Numbered from the stretch's first letter, positions 34,922-49,002 are shown. The stretch: DNA of 64,000 bases from Acanthochromis polyacanthus (GCF_021347895.1 NC_067125.1:9196768-9260767); one strand, 5' to 3'. The notes: generated by a model from the letters alone, not told the origin. Program-made: numbers and translations.

Positions 34922-35917
34922 AAAAGTGGGGAGTTTTTCCAGCAGCTGCAGTTATGTTCTGGCAGGGGGTAAAGTTTAAGGCTGTTAGCTAAAATCTGCT
35001 GGATTCAGGCTGAAAGCTTAAATACACCTTATCAGTTTGTCTCTACACGTGGTTTTGAATGGACGCCCTTTCTCACATTAGCCGCACATATCTGCAACTA
35101 GTGCTCAACACTTTTATACACACTCATGCACACAGCTGGCAACTACCCGACCAGTCAGCAGTCTGCAACAAAAACTTAAACAACATTTAGCAATGATGCA
35201 AGCTTAGCCGTCATTAGCATAATGTATTCCTTGATAATCGCTGTGCCTCCAGCTACGACGACTCTGCTTCATCACTAGCAGCTTGTGCAGCGCACACACC
35301 AGCACGCACACATGCGCTTCTGCTGTGTTAGTTGAAGTTCCCGGGCCCGCGGCCGTGCGTCGAACCCAACAGGAGGGCGGAGAGTGAAACCCCACGGCTG
35401 TGCTGAAGGGGTCTACATATATTTAAAACAATCATGAATTTTAATGATAACCCACCAAGGGAGTCTGTTTTACCAGCCAGTCTCTCTCTCACTCTCACAT
35501 TTTTTCCTGTATCTCTCGTTCCTTGATTCCTCTGGCAAAACCCAGCCAGAATTATTAATGCATGACATGAAAATGTAAAAACTAGCCCCCGGTGGCGACA
35601 GTGAACCGAAAATGGTGTATTAAAGGAAAGGGGAAGTGACAGCAGAGGAGAGGAGAAACAGAGACAGAAGAGTGAGAGAAGGAGGTGTGGGGATCAATGT
35701 GTGAAATGGGAATTATATATCAGTCAGACTGTGATGTTTACTGTGTTGTCTTAACACTTAACAGTTGGGTTGAGGTGGGATAACACTCCTTATATCTGAG
35801 ATGTGATGAGAAGAAACAGCAATGCTATGAGAGGACAAAAGGAAATGAACAAGAAAGGAGACAGGAAAAAAGCAACAATAAAAGAATACTGTAACAGGAG
35901 GAGAGAAGTGTACTCAC

Positions 35918-36066
35918 TGGACGGCAGTGGAGATGTGCAGGCGTCGGATGCCTGGTGTGGGAAACTGGCGAGAGTTTATGTAGGAAACTTTCCTCACAGC
36001 GGCGTTCATGTTCTCCAAGTCCTCTCCCTCCATCACCAGGATGGACTGAGCCGGGTTGAAATGGAA
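35918..36066 (-). CDS. clstn2: clstn2 exon: FNPAQSILVMEG block
   Basis: This exon gives residues 111-159 and two bases of Gln160. The acceptor is CTCCTTAG|TTC (36066) and the donor is GTCCA|GTGAGT. It reads FHFNPAQSILVMEGEDLE, then NMNAAVRKVSYINSRQF and PTPGIRRLHISTAV. The 'xFNPxQSxLxxEG' and 'SYxNSRQFPTPGxRxL' blocks are conserved in the calsyntenin ectodomain just after the LamG/LNS domain. The acceptor has a short pyrimidine tract but the frame and phase fit both neighbours. Confidence 0.95.
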
Positions 36067-37454
36067 CTAAGGAGGGAGAAAACACAGTGCAGTACATGAC
36101 AAAATGTTAACAGCAAAACACCCTTTTATAGCTGCATGCAATCAGGGCTAATTGAGGGGGTTGTGGGGCAAAAATGAGCTGCTGGGCCTCCTGTTCCTCC
36201 CACTCTCGTAGAATCCAGTTTTCTATGCTTTAATACCCACCTGCCTCAGGATTTTCTGTGTGGTAATGTGATTAAACTTTAACTCAATTTCAAGTCATAG
36301 CCTCGAGATAAAATATTGAAGCAAAATCCATAGTAAAATTGCATTACTAGATTTTTTTTTGGCCACCTGAGGGCAGTACAACTAGTTATACCGTAAATAC
36401 AACACTTACATACAGTACTACCAGCATGTGAACTTGTACCAGCTCGTCAGCAAACAGAAGTCAGTTTCCACATCCAGCAGATAAAGAACAACATTATGAA
36501 TAATTTACAGAGATCCAGTGCAAATCTAATAATGAAACCCAACTCATGACATACATCTGTTTGTTAGACTCCATGGTGTCACATTTAAATGCAATAAGAA
36601 TGCTTTTTCATCATCTTTTCCAATGTACAGGCCAGTTCAATCAACTAAAAATCTGTAAACATGAGACACTGATGCTAGGAGTTCATTGTTAATGTTGTCA
36701 ACCAATGTGTTATTGTTTTTTCAGGTAACGAGGAGTTGATGAGTTTCCCTAGTAATGTGTTTAACCCTCCTATTATCCTTGAGGTCAGTTTGACCCCACT
36801 GAATGTTTATCATTCAAAAAAATAGTAATTGACTTCCTTTTACTTCACATTTCATGACTCTTCCTAATTTGATGGGGACCACTGATTAAGCATAAAATTA
36901 TCATGATCATATTTTTTCGATGTGCTGAACACATATTGAATGCATTGGTCTTCCTCTGGGGTTTATTTGACCCCAAGCTGCTTAGCTATGTAAAACTTGT
37001 CTGTGTGTAACCTAACATCCCTACACCTGCAGGTGCAGAGTTGATAGTCCAGCAGACCCAATCCCTTCCAGAAAGATAATATGGTCCCTTTCCCCACTTC
37101 AACAGCAGGGTAGACCGAACACTACTATTATCATCAAAATGGTTTCAGGCCCCACCAGATATGCAATCAGCCATGTTAAAGACATCAAGTCATCATGAGA
37201 GCTCTTCATAACACAATCGACTGAAAATATTGTTCTTGAGTATGACAAATTTAGAGGGGAAGCATGTGTATGGGGACAGTTGGAAGGACTTGGATGTAGT
37301 TGACTTGAAAGCCTACACTGGCTTGCTCATTTTGGCAGAACTTTATAAATAAAGCATTTGAAACACTGAGACTGGAAGGGCAATATTTCCAGCAACTTCT
37401 CTCTGAAAACATTCCAAGTTTTTTCCCCATGTCATACAAGATACATTTACTCTG

Positions 37455-37680
37455 AAACTGAAAGTCTGGCCTGATGGTGGCGCTACAGGAAAGGTCATAT
37501 CATCACCAAAACCAATAGGGTTCATACTCTTGTGGTCAATAATGTTGTCTGTATATAAGATTAAACATTTGTAGGAAAACTTTTCAAGACAAATTAATAC
37601 TAATTTAAAAGTTTGGCCTGATGGTGGCGCAAGAGTACAGGTCAACTCACTGATAGATCTCATTATTAAGGGGCCTGACA
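37455..37680. repeat. Two decayed copies of a teleost repeat
   Basis: AAAGTCTGGCCTGATGGTGG (37461) and AAAGTTTGGCCTGATGGTGG (37608) are direct copies about 147 bp apart, each followed by CGC and an A/G-rich stretch. The intervening 'CATACTCTTGTGGTC' matches a repeat familiar from fish introns. It is non-coding. Confidence 0.55.
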
Positions 37681-38935
37681 CAAACTTGGTCAACAATTTT
37701 ATGTAAATCATAGGGCTGGGACTTTAATGTGTTCATTTTGATAAATTACATAAAAAACATACAAAATAATGCATTTAATTGAACCTTTCTCAGTTCCCTT
37801 ATTTCTGACACACCAGTAACTCTGAACACTTCAGTCCAGTAGGAGGCGCTAATGAACCCAAAGTCTGTTTTCCAGCTGTGAAGAAGACGCACAGGAGTGA
37901 CATTGGCGCATTAGAAAGCGTGAACAGTGAAAGACAACGAGACTGAATTGAACTTGTTGGGCAGAAAGTGTGTGTTTTTTTTGTTTTTTGTTTTTTCTTT
38001 TTGTTCTCATAATCTTCCTGATGGCATCTTGGAATAAAATGTGGTTGTGTGCAAATTGTACAACAAAGTTTTCTGATCAGCGCAGTACTTAAAGCCGACA
38101 GTATCACCTCAATGTAAAACGTGCTGCTGTTAGCACCAGAGCTAACGTTAGCTACGACAGTCCTGGTACAGTGTAGACATCCCATAATAGATCACTTTTC
38201 AAAACATTGAAAATGCTTGAGTTTACAAAAGGTCTTAAAATGTTGTATATAATCTCAATAATTGGACTTTGAGTTTGCAGTAATCTGTGAATGTAGTACA
38301 CGGACGAAAAATGCACAAATAGAAATGAAGCATTATTGTAATTTATTTACGAAAAATATTTTGCTTATAAATAAAAATTTATATTCCAAAAAAAGAACCA
38401 TCAAAATGACACTATTTATCAGACCCAGAAATGATGAAAATGGTCCTTGAACTACTTAAGCTCATGTTACATACAGTCGGGAAAATCTAACTAAATCCAG
38501 GCCTTAAATCATCAAAATCAGTTATTTCTATGTCCTGTTTTAAAATTGTATTTTAAGTTGAATGAAAAATTATGAATGGATGTCTGTTCATTAATTCAAC
38601 TGTCAACCAAAAGTTATTTGAATTAAAAAACTTTACCTACTCTGTCAGATATTGCTATTTGACAAAATGTGATTAATTGCAATTAATTACAAAGCCTCTA
38701 ATTTATTATTATTATTTTTTAAATCTCATCCCACCACTTGTAATTCATTTTCTGGAGCCTAACCCTAGGGTCAGATTGACCCCAAACCAGTAAAGTCAGG
38801 GGCTGTAAAACCAAAGCAATGAGCTGACACTAAACTGCTTTATAAAAAAAATATGATGTTATAAGCAACCACTCTTTCATTATACTGTAACCTCATTCAT
38901 TGTTAAGAAAATGACAGGTGCAGCTTCAAAACTGT

Positions 38936-39297
38936 CATTAGTTCAAAAGTTTGGAGTCACTTAGAAATGTAATTATTTTGGGGGGAAAAGCTTTTTTTTT
39001 TTTTTTTTGAATGAAGATAACATTATCAGAAATCCAGTGTAGACATTGTTAATGTGGTAAATGACTATTCTAGCTGGAAACGGCCAATTTTTAATTTTAA
39101 CCTCCACAGAGGTACAGAGGAACATTTCCAGCAATCATCACTCCTGTGTTCTAATGCTACATTGTGTTAGCTAATGGTGTTGAAAGGCTCATTGATGATT
39201 AGAAAACCCTTGTGCAGTCATGTTAGCACATGAATAAAATTTTTCATGGAAAACATAAAATTGTCTTGGTGACCCCAAACTTTTGAACAGTAGTGTA
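38936..39297. mobile_element. MITE, 'TTCAAAAGTTTGGGGTCA' family (long form)
   Basis: The left end is GTTCAAAAGTTTGGAGTCAC and the right end is GACCCCAAACTTTTGAACAG, followed by TAGTGTA. Its centre has 'GGAAACGGCCAATTTTTAAT' and 'AACATTTCCAGCAATCATCA', both shared with the inverted copy at 58700-59050. It is about 360 bp and non-coding. Confidence 0.85.
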
Positions 39298-39449
39298 ACT
39301 TTCCCTCCCTTGGTCCTGTGTTTTTCAGTGTTGTTTTGTTTTATTTATTTTTTTAATGCCAATTTTTTTTAAATTTATTTTTACAATTGTTGGCGGCTTA
39401 AGTGTATTTTATTTAAACTTTTTTTTAAAAATCATTCTTATCTTTGAAT

Positions 39450-40260
39450 GAGAAGAATTAATGGAGTGGAAAAGACGGTTGCTCAGTGGAGTTCTACTTG
39501 TGGAGCAACTGAGCCAGCCGGCTATTGTTTACTACGACAGCCTCTGCTCTCGCTGAGCTTTCAAACTGCTGGAATGAGACATGATATTCTGGAGGAATTT
39601 CTATGGAAGTAAAAGAACAGGAGGAAGGGAGAGAGTTTGAAGAGGCTTATGGACCGGCTCTTCCGTCGATTATCATGAGAAATATTTGCTCTGTGGGTAA
39701 TAAATGGAGGAGCTTGAGACACTCGTCAGGAGCCAAGGACTCTACCGGGAAAGAAGCCTCATGTTTTACACAGCGTCATGGCTGAAAGACTATCACCGAC
39801 AATACCACCACAGTCAGAGGCTTCTGGACTATGAGTGGACCGGGATGCCACAGTGTGCAGTAAGAGGAGAGGTGGAGGACTTGCTCTGCTTGTGAATGAC
39901 AGATGGTGCAACCCTGGACACTTTGCCATTAAAGAACACATCTGTAGGAGGGACATTGAACTGTTATCAGTTTGAGATCATACTATCTGCCACAGGAGTC
40001 CACTGTGATCGTCACCATTGTTTACATTCCTCCTCCTGCACACGCCGAGACTGGACAGACCAGGTCAACCATCTCCTACCACCATCACCATCCTCAAACC
40101 TAAGATTCTACCTTCATCCTCTCAAGCTTGCCCCTCCCAGCTCTGGGACCTCCATCAGCTCAGTCTCACCGCACTCCTTCTGTTGTCTCAGTTGTCTGTT
40201 AACATACTGCTGTTACAATTTGATTTCCTATTGAGGATCAATAAAGTATATATTCTAAAT
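39450..40260 (+). mobile_element. Deleted LINE: 5' endonuclease region joined to 3' end
   Basis: The plus strand near 39670-39900 carries the beginning of a LINE ORF2 endonuclease in two frames: SIIMRNICSVGNK, then MEELETLVRSQGLYRERSLM and WLKDYHRQYHH (family: N-R-S-x-x-N-K, then E-x-x-L, then T-E-T-W-L; here TASWL, so the catalytic Glu is lost). It ends near 40030 with VVIVTIVYIPP-like remnants. The sequence then jumps to a short 3' end with 'GAGGATCAATAAAGTATA' (40233-40250). The whole reverse transcriptase is missing. Confidence 0.65.
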
Positions 40261-43200
40261 GGATGTACAGCAAGCGTGTACCCCATAGCAGTTGTTGGCA
40301 ATGCAGTGTTGTTTAACTATGTGTTATGCAGCTTTAATGTATCATGCAGTATATAACGACGCCTACATCTGATATTGACAAGAGATGAGTTTGAGGTCAA
40401 GATGTTAAAATGGTGGTTTGGAAAATGCTATAAAGCCAGTACATAGATCCTAAGTTCCAGGCAGCCTTGTTTGGTATTCATTTCTCTGTACAGTAGTATG
40501 AACAGCAGTTTGCAGAGACCTGAAACTTGTTTGAATCAGGTAATCCATCAAAGTGAACATCATGACTGTACTGCATTACCATGCAACAGCAATGTCACTT
40601 TGACTAAAACAAACAGATCTGATGTTCACTGTGATGGAGCACCTATTTTAATGTACTTTCTGGCTTTTATAAATGGATTTTCATACTGTGCAGAAGTAAA
40701 TGCAAGCCAGTGGCTGACTAGGAAGCAGGAGAGAGAATAGCAGTGTGATAGCAATGGCAATATGGGTGTGCTTAGCAGTCAATAGCCTCAAACATGGAGA
40801 AAACACTTGTATGGTTATTTATGTCAAAGGAATAGAAAATAGCTAGTGGAGTCTCCTCACAAATATGGTTGGACAGAGGTGTGTGTGCTCTCCTGCAGGG
40901 TTTGATGGTAGGGATTTGAGGTCCTTATTTCTTTAGAGGGTTTAGTGTTCTCTGCCAGAACTGCACTGAGTGTCTCCTATTTCCTGAAACTGGGTCTCAG
41001 CAGCAGGGTGACACTACTTTAGCACTCCATGGGGCTCTCCATACAGTTTGCTTCCCTGTTATTTTCCCCTTCACACTCTTTCCTTCTGTCATTTTCTGTT
41101 CTGTCGCTATATTTTCTGTCTATCCACCTCTGCCTCGCTCTGTCTTCCCCTCTCCGCCTGTTATTCTCCTCTGATTGTGCTGTGCCAGCCTTCCACCTGC
41201 TTGGCTAAATGCTGTCCTTAAGCCTCCTGTGGACTTAAGGGAGCCAGATGAGTGTGTGGTTAAGAAGAAAATGAAATGGCTCTCAAAAGATAAACTGCAC
41301 TGGCCCTAGAGAGGTTGCCCTCCTCTTCTCTCCTGCATTTCCCTCATCATCCCACCTTGTCTTCTCAAAAGGTTGGCAAGCATCTCTTTTCTGCACCGCA
41401 GCACATACGGTCTATGGAGAGAGCAGCTGGAGTTTTGGGAAAGGGGGAAAGCGTAAAACGAGCTGGGGGTGGGTGGTTATGGGGGTGGCTTTGAGTCTAC
41501 ACAAACCCCCATCCATCTTGTCTGCCCTCTATCTTCCACAATACAGAGAGATGGATTAGCTGAGCCAGAGTTAGGGGGAGAAGAGAAGAAGGTAGAGTTT
41601 CAAGAAAGCCAGCTGGTGATTTAGTGGTGGTGGTGATTCAAAGAAATACTAGTTTGTGTCATCTGAGATCAAAAAGTGTTTTTAAGGGTGTGCACACATG
41701 ACAGGAGAATATGTTGAATTTACACTCGGTGCAGTCAGGATTTTCCTTGCTATTGAACCGCTACTGAATGAACTAAACTGAAAGAATTTGAAATATACTT
41801 ATTGCAGAGAGTTGAGAGGAGATGACAGATACCACTTGTACATCTGCCAGCAGCTGGTTGTGTTGGCTCAGTTTAAAGCTTGGAAACAGGGGAAACGGTT
41901 ATCCACACAAAGTCCCAAAGCAACAAAATCGTCCTATCAGCACCATTAAAGCTTAATTAACACATGATGGCTCATTTGTTTAATTTGTACTGAAACGGAA
42001 TAAATTCCAGTTGTGGTTTCATGAGGCACTGTTTACTTGGCCACACACAGCTAGTTCCTGGAGTGTCCTTGATTCCTTACGTGAAGCTAATCTGAATTTA
42101 ATCATTAATTCATAACGCATTAAAATTCACATCCAGCACCTGTAAAGCAACATTATCGTCCATTTGGTCTTGTGTTTCTGAACTAATGTCCTATATTCTT
42201 TTTTATCTTTATTTTTGCTCTCTAAACTCCAGAGTGACATATTTGATTCTTTAGCTGCTGCCTGTGATTCTGGAGAAAGAACAAGAACATTCCCTTGGAA
42301 TAGTGTTGTGTGGATCGGCCCACACTAGTGGCAACCTCCAGGATCAAAGAATGTCGTCAGTTTCAAAATGCCAAATTGCAGTTCCACAGATGTCCATTTG
42401 AGGCTCCAAAAGCAGTTCGATTTTCATAGATCACCATGTCAAAATGGCCAAATTCATAGCAGAAATATACATTCATAACTGTTACCAAAACTGGTTTTGG
42501 TTTCTATGACTACTAGGGTGGTGTCTCTGCAAAACTCAACTAAGTAGTATTGAGGCTTAAATTTATACATAGTTGAGGACACTTACAGGTTATGCAACAT
42601 GTGGGATAATGTCACAGGACAGTCCATGGTCTGCCTCAGCTCCACTAATCCTCCACCTCTTTGTCCATTTTTTTGTCGACTGAAGAGTTTGGCAAATTAA
42701 GGTTGATTTATATTTCCACAATGGTGTCTGGTAGTTTAGCATTCTGCAGATGCATATTATAGAATCTTAGGTCTTCAACCACTGGAAAAGGAGACAAGCT
42801 TGCATGCAGTCCTTCAACAAGCTAACAGTGCGTTGTTTCATGGCGGTAACGTTAAGCTTACATTGAAGATTCCTCTCAGTACGACGAGCATTGCACAAGT
42901 TTATACACACTATATTCAACTGCTGATGCAACAAGACTTGGTTTCACTGCACAAAACTCGAATATGATTTGTCTGTTCTGCACTGGGGGAAAAAAGATTT
43001 AAAAAAACAACAACAAAAAACCCCCAAGTAGCCTACATTTCTAGTTGTTTGAAATATTTCCGGTTGTGCCCTAAAGTGGCAGAACACCACTTTGTTTAGA
43101 CACGCATGCGATGCTCTCTGTAGCACCAAAACACATTACCAGCACAGTAGTATGTTTCAGCCTCAAACACTGCCAAGATAGTGCTAGAGTCACCACACTG

Positions 43201-44993
43201 AGTTTCAGGACCGCTCTTCAGGAAACCCATTGGCGACGTCAGAGGACTTGTCCATTTTTCATGTAGTGAAACAGAACGGAGTATGAGGAGACTACAAGGA
43301 GATATTTGGTGCTTTTGACAAAAGGTGTATTGAATTAGAATCATTCTCCATCTTTAAATGCTCTTCTCCATCCACCAGCAGCTGCTCACTCTTCTGTCTT
43401 CTAAACAGGTAGCATACTGTGTTTTTGAGCTCTTCCACCCAAAACATCTGTCTGATTCCAGCATCAACCATATGAGAGCAGTAAAAGTGAGGATGACAAC
43501 AAAGGTGCAGGTCAGATAGACGATGAACAAAAACTCACTATAAAGCTCTCTATATCTGGGAGTGCACATTTAGCCAAATTCTCTGGTCCTTATGTATTTT
43601 TTTTTTGTTAATTTCTGTCCCAAGTATAAAGGAAGTACTGGCTGACCATAGCCCCAGTGTGTGCCTCTCACACAAAGCTGGTTGCATCAGCCAGCCTGAT
43701 AAACACCAGTGGAAAAAGGACATTGTACTGTAGAAAGATTTATTCCTCTGCAGTGACAGTAGACACAACACATGGGCCCACTGATAACTGTGCTGTATTC
43801 AGAGCTTAAAAAGATATTTACGGCTGGGAACAGTAATGTTAACCATGATAAACAGCAGGGCTGTAGACACACAGACATAGCCCTGCAGCTACTGATGCTT
43901 TCCTATGGACACACACACTAGTAGAGTGCTGCGAGCTGAATTACAGCACAGGTTCCCACACAGTAGCTCTCAAGGATTTGTAAATGTATTTTTAGTGACT
44001 GTCAAAGCTTCATCTGACTCCCATTTCTCCCAGTGGAGGCAGTCTGACAGCTGATCTTGACTGGTCTGTTTACCAGCTCTGTGTTTGTGACGCACTGGCC
44101 TCTGATCAATCAGTGCCACCCTGCTTGTCCTGACCACACACAAAGCCACACCTCCCACATTCAATGCTCTCTAATCCCTCTGCCTTGCAAATAAACTGGG
44201 GTATATGAGTGGTATCAGTCCTCTCATTAAAGTTGATTTGATTGCCAGCAATCTTGTTTAAGGTGGATTTCAGAATAATGCTGACAGATTTATACATAGG
44301 CAGCTAAGTTCCAGCCAAATTTGGTGAGCAAATGTTACAAAAAGTTGAGTAAAAATAAGGTACGTGTTAAGGAAAATGCAGGGAATTGGTAAGTGGTAGC
44401 CTGCTGTTAAAGTATGGAGTATGGGCCATGTTTTGAAGGTAGTGTGGAAGGTAATAGCATTATTATGTACTGCTCTATCATTTGCACAAAGAATTCCAGA
44501 TTGAGAAAGAATCGGTATCAGGATACACATTGACATGTTTGTGCCTAGTTCATATGTATTTTTGCACATGAGTGAAATAGGCAGTCGGTGTCATGGCTGA
44601 GTATTTCCACCTCGAAACTGTAATATCCTGATTTCTCTGTATCATTATGTTTTTTAAAATAAGTCTCCAGCTTACAGAATCCCCATGACTGAAACAGTCT
44701 AATACTACAACTTGCATTGTGAAGCAAAGAGTAGCTTTATAGTGCTGGAGTTTTGTCTAGCAGAGCTGAATGGGGAATAGTGAGAGAGAGATCCAGGAAC
44801 TTTACAGATCTTAGTGATATATCTAAGCACTTTAAGGCAGGAAGGGATTAATTTCATGGACAATCTACCAAATATGCAACTTTCATACAGAAAGATGAGT
44901 TTTAGGAGTTTATTCATTTATTTAAATTGATCAAAGTCTAACTTTTTGGGCAACCTCCCGTGTCACTTGCTGCATGTGTGTGTTGGTGTGTAC

Positions 44994-45160
44994 CTTTATA
45001 TTCTTATCCAGGCTCTCGAGGGAGTTGATGTCAAGTCCCTCTTTGCAGGCCTGCAGACAGGAAATGACTTTCTGACTCTCAATTTTCCCTGGTCGGATGG
45101 TCAGTCCAGATAGGCTTCCCCGGAAGTACTGAGTGAACCTTGGCTTGGTCACCTCCCCAC
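44994..45160 (-). CDS. clstn2: clstn2 exon: end of LamG/LNS domain
   Basis: This exon completes Gly55 and gives residues 56-110. The acceptor is TTTGTGCAG|GTGG and the donor is AAG|GTACAC. The encoded GEVTKPRFTQYFRGSLSGL continues TIRPGKIES, then QKVISCLQACKEGLDINSL, ending DKNIK. The QYFxGxLxGLTIRPGK stretch is the last strand region of the LNS domain, and the CLQACKEGLD cysteine pair (Cys89, Cys93) follows it. The run from TIRPGK to INSLESL is nearly identical to calsyntenin-2 as I recall it, and is the strongest single reason for the clstn2 call. Confidence 0.96.
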
Positions 45161-46515
45161 CTGCACAAACAACCAAACACGCACACACATACAGTAAAAC
45201 AGTGCATTGAATGCCCTTCTTGAGCTTAAAGCACACAATATCTGCAGCTTTATGATGACACTTTACCTCATGGGCCTTATTTTTCAAGTTTTGCAATAAC
45301 CAAACTTGACAATGACATTTTTATATGCAAAGAACAGAAACTATTAGAAGTAAACAGTACAAAGTCAATACTCTGTGCTGCATACAGTCATTTGGATGAA
45401 CCAACATCAATACTCCCTTTTCTATGCAATCACGACAATAGGTCATTCAAAAATCTCTGTTATGGTTAATTTACTGTAAATGACTGCTTAGTGGTCCCTT
45501 ACTCATTACAGTATCATCGAACTAACAGTGACCTTGTTCAGCCTTTAATTATGAATCCTAATGACCCAATAACGCTTATAATTGCCTCAAAGATGCATGC
45601 TTTGTGTCCCCATCCTGTGATTAAGTGGCAGGGTGTTGCTGTAAAAGTGCAAATGCTACTCAGCTGGCACATCCAGGCTAAATAAAGGTAAGGAAAAAGT
45701 CGACACATTTAAAGTCTGTCCTCTGAACTCCATAAAGGCCAATACCAGCAAGAGGAGTCTCCAAACCACTCATTAGCTGAAAGGTTACCAGCTCTGGGTA
45801 TCAAAACTTCACCTTTGCATTCCTTTTTTTTCCCTTTCATTTATCTCCTCTGCTGTTCTCTAATTCTGGCAGTAATCCACCAAAGCACTAAAAGTACGGT
45901 TCCTTCATCTAACAGCATTTGTCTTAAAAACCCAAACTAGTTCATTCATCAACAGCATTTAGAGGATGAGGTGGAGCAATGACTGATGGCAAGGTCCATA
46001 CCAACAAAACTGTCTTCCTCTCCCTATCAATTTATCTGACTAGCCTCTCAGCACACTTCCTGACACTTCTGTGCTCCCGTACACCTGCTCCCAAGTGATT
46101 GTCGGAGGCAAGCAGCAAATGGAGGCTTTTTTAATGTTCTTTTCAGGGCTATTTTTCAGTGTCTGAGTGTACAGTCATTACCAGAGGCCAACATGTCCAC
46201 ACATTATTCCATTGTCTGAATTCCTGCTGCTGTGTATTCAATCACTGAGTAGATACAGCAAAGTAGGGAGGTGGTCCAGTCATTTATTAGTCTTAAGTCC
46301 TGCTGCTGTAAACAGTTATGAGCATGGGAAGGAAAACGGAAGCACTCGATTGTGCTCAGATGTCAATGCAGCTTATGTGGGCATTGTAGGTACATTCTTT
46401 ATAGATTCTAAATGGGATGGAAAAGCATGGTAGAAATGGAAAATACTGTAGCTGCTCTAAACTGTTTTCTAACCTCTTAGCCAGCTAATGGCAGTTCACC
46501 CCCAATGTTCAGAAC

Positions 46516-46881
46516 ATCCATCCATCCATCCTCTATACACCGCTTTATCCTCACTAGGGTCGCGGGGGTGCCGGAGCCCATCCCAGCTGACTCGGGCGAA
46601 GGCAGGGGACACCCTGGACAGGTCGACAGTCTGTCGCAGGGCTACATATACAGACAATCACACTCACATTCACACCTATGAACAATTTAGAATAGTCAAT
46701 TAACCTCAGCATATTTTTTGGACTGTGGGAGGAAGCCGGAGTGCCCGGAGAAAACCCATGCATGCACAGGGAGAACATGCAAACTCCATGCAGAAAGATC
46801 CCAGGCCCACCCCAGGATTTTGAACCGAGGATCTTTTTGCTGCAAGGCGAAAGTGGTAACCACTACTCCACTCTGCAGCCC
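46516..46881 (-). mobile_element. SINE-like repeat S3 with target-site duplication
   Basis: This is a near full-length copy running from CATCCATCCATCCATCCTCT to CTCCACTCTGCAGCC. The minus strand has the tRNA-like head GTGGTTACCACTTTCGCC and a B-box-like GGTTCAAAATCC. TGTTCAGAACAT before it and TGTTCAGTACAT after it look like a 12-bp target-site duplication. Confidence 0.8.
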
Positions 46882-49002
46882 TGTTCAGTACATGCCTTTT
46901 TAAAAACATTTTTACCTGGCTGAGGTACCAACTCCAGTTGAAAAAAAGACTCTAGGTCCTGGGTGTGATTCCACATATAACAGATTTTATTAGGTCAAGT
47001 ATCTCTTTGCTGCCTCAAACCGTGCATATAGTGAACAGACTGTAGCGATCTTTCTACTTCTAGAGGCTCCTTGAACAATTTATATGTGGTGCAGCCAGTT
47101 CAGATATATTTTTTTCTCATCACTACAGTGAAACCAGTCTGCCTTACCTCTGGACACCACACAGCTCTGCTCAAGATTCAAAACATTATCTCTCTGCAGT
47201 GGCTCAATACACTTAATGAAAGGTGTGCCATACTAGTTGACAAACTCTAAGGTCCTGCTGTGTAGCTGCTGCAGACAGGTGTCCATGGCACAGCCTCAGG
47301 GGTAATAAGTGGGCACTGGAGGACCTGAGGGTGATAGATGTGGTGGACGACAAGGCACTGACAGTGGCATTTATCTAAGTTGGTTGCTATGCTGCACCCC
47401 TGCCATGAGACCACATCATGTCTCAAAAGTGTTCGGAGTAAGACACAAATGTTTCACCACTTTATGCTCGACCTTCGGGACCTAAGTTTTATAATTACAC
47501 AATAGTGTACAGTCCATCAGGTATAGCAGGATAAATCTTAGTAGACCTCTGCAGCGGTGCACCAGTGGACTGTCAAAACACAAAAAGTTTGGTCTTATTA
47601 CTGGTCCTTTCCTTTATGTAATCTACAGAATTATTTTTTCTTTGACCCAGGAAATCCACTTGATGACTGAAGCACTAATATTTTATAGTAGTCGGAGTTG
47701 GGAGAACTCTTAATTCAAAACCTTCAAAAGCTTGACTCCAGTTCCCTTCATTCCCTGCTAATGGCGCAGGCACATCTATCACCACCCTAAGTGATGTATC
47801 TAGGCCCTGAAAAGCTCAGTCAGCACAGATGGAGACACAACTGACCACTACTGGAAACACTTTATCATGCCTTACTTTGCTGGTGTGAAAACGTGACAGA
47901 AAGGGAGCGCAGTGACTGCAGCCCTTCAAGTTAGAATCATCCCAGTGATTACGGACCTGCAGCTACGTTGTGCACAATGACTAGTCAGACAGAGCTCCCT
48001 TATCACCCCTGGGGCAGACAACAGAGGCAACAGAGTCCCACCAGTAGATGTGATCTACCCAGGGGATCTTCTCAACCCAGTGGCTTGTCATCTCCTTGTC
48101 TGCTCTCCCAGATGGGAAACTGATGAAGCCTTTTTCCTGATTCGGTAGATGGAGATATGTGAACAGCTATAAAAAACTCAAACGAGCTCTCCCTGTCAGT
48201 TGAACCTTTTTGTCAGCAGTCCCTCTTTGTTTCTCAGTAAATGTTTTTACAGTCCATGAATTTAGGTCTACCCCTCTTAGCATGCTTGTGTGGTACTTCA
48301 GACCCTCATGCACCTGCTCCCATGTTACTGTGAGAGGGCTGGAAAAGCAAACAGGAAACAGAGTTTTTGATGTTCTTTTCACATTTTTTTCTTTTCTTTG
48401 TCTTGACAAGAACTAACCGTTCACCCAAACTGCAATTGCTTTGCCAATCTTAAGACAGATGCCTTTTTAGCTGCTACTAATTCTTTCCAAAACAAAAAAC
48501 ACACAGCAAAAACAACAAAACAAAAAAAGGCTTGTGACTACAGTGTATTTCAAATGTGAACTGCAAGCTGTAGACTGACTCAGCTTGCTACTTGCAGGTC
48601 AAAAGTTAGCTTATCATTAAGTAACTGCATGAGTTTGAAGGCAGTTGCATACAAAAGTCTTGCTCACGAATAGCAAATCCTACATGTGTAAAATACAAGG
48701 ACTTCTATCTGGCAACAGATGAATAATACTGGTTCTTTATTCCTATGTCTTTTTCATGCCAAGGACCCCCCCCCAAATATATGCAGCTCTAAGGTCAAAT
48801 CCTGTATTCAGTGTTTGCATGATGTAAATTTCATCATCTGCCAAAGTCCATGAGGGTCCGTGTGGAGTCCACTGTAGACATCCACTGTACTTAAAGTTGT
48901 TGTTCGACTTTAGAGGTGCTTTGATTTGTATCTTCTATTTCATAGTGCTTGATACATCTCAGGAATAGTCAGTGACATACTACAGTCCAATCTGTAACTA
49001 TA

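Larger units (their letters stand above)
25156..35917 (-). other. clstn2 intron (10.8 kb) with a duplicated element
   Basis: The donor is GTGAGT at 35917 and the acceptor ends at 25156. It contains AT, CGCA and CCGA microsatellites, a Tc1-like fossil (28145-29335) and two related non-repetitive blocks (30448-30583 and 34785-34921). Stretches 25780-27300, 29350-30400, 30890-32960 and 33010-34700 show no gene or repeat that I recognise. Confidence 0.85.
36067..44993 (-). other. clstn2 intron (8.9 kb)
   Basis: The donor is GTACAC at 44993 and the acceptor ends at 36067. It holds a decayed TTAA-type MITE around 36765-36985 (CCCTCCTATTATCCTTGAGG end only), a repeat pair (37455-37680), a 360-bp MITE (38936-39297) and a deleted LINE (39450-40260). 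From 40270 to 44990 I see no gene and no clear repeat; this is the longest apparently unique stretch in the window. Confidence 0.85.
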
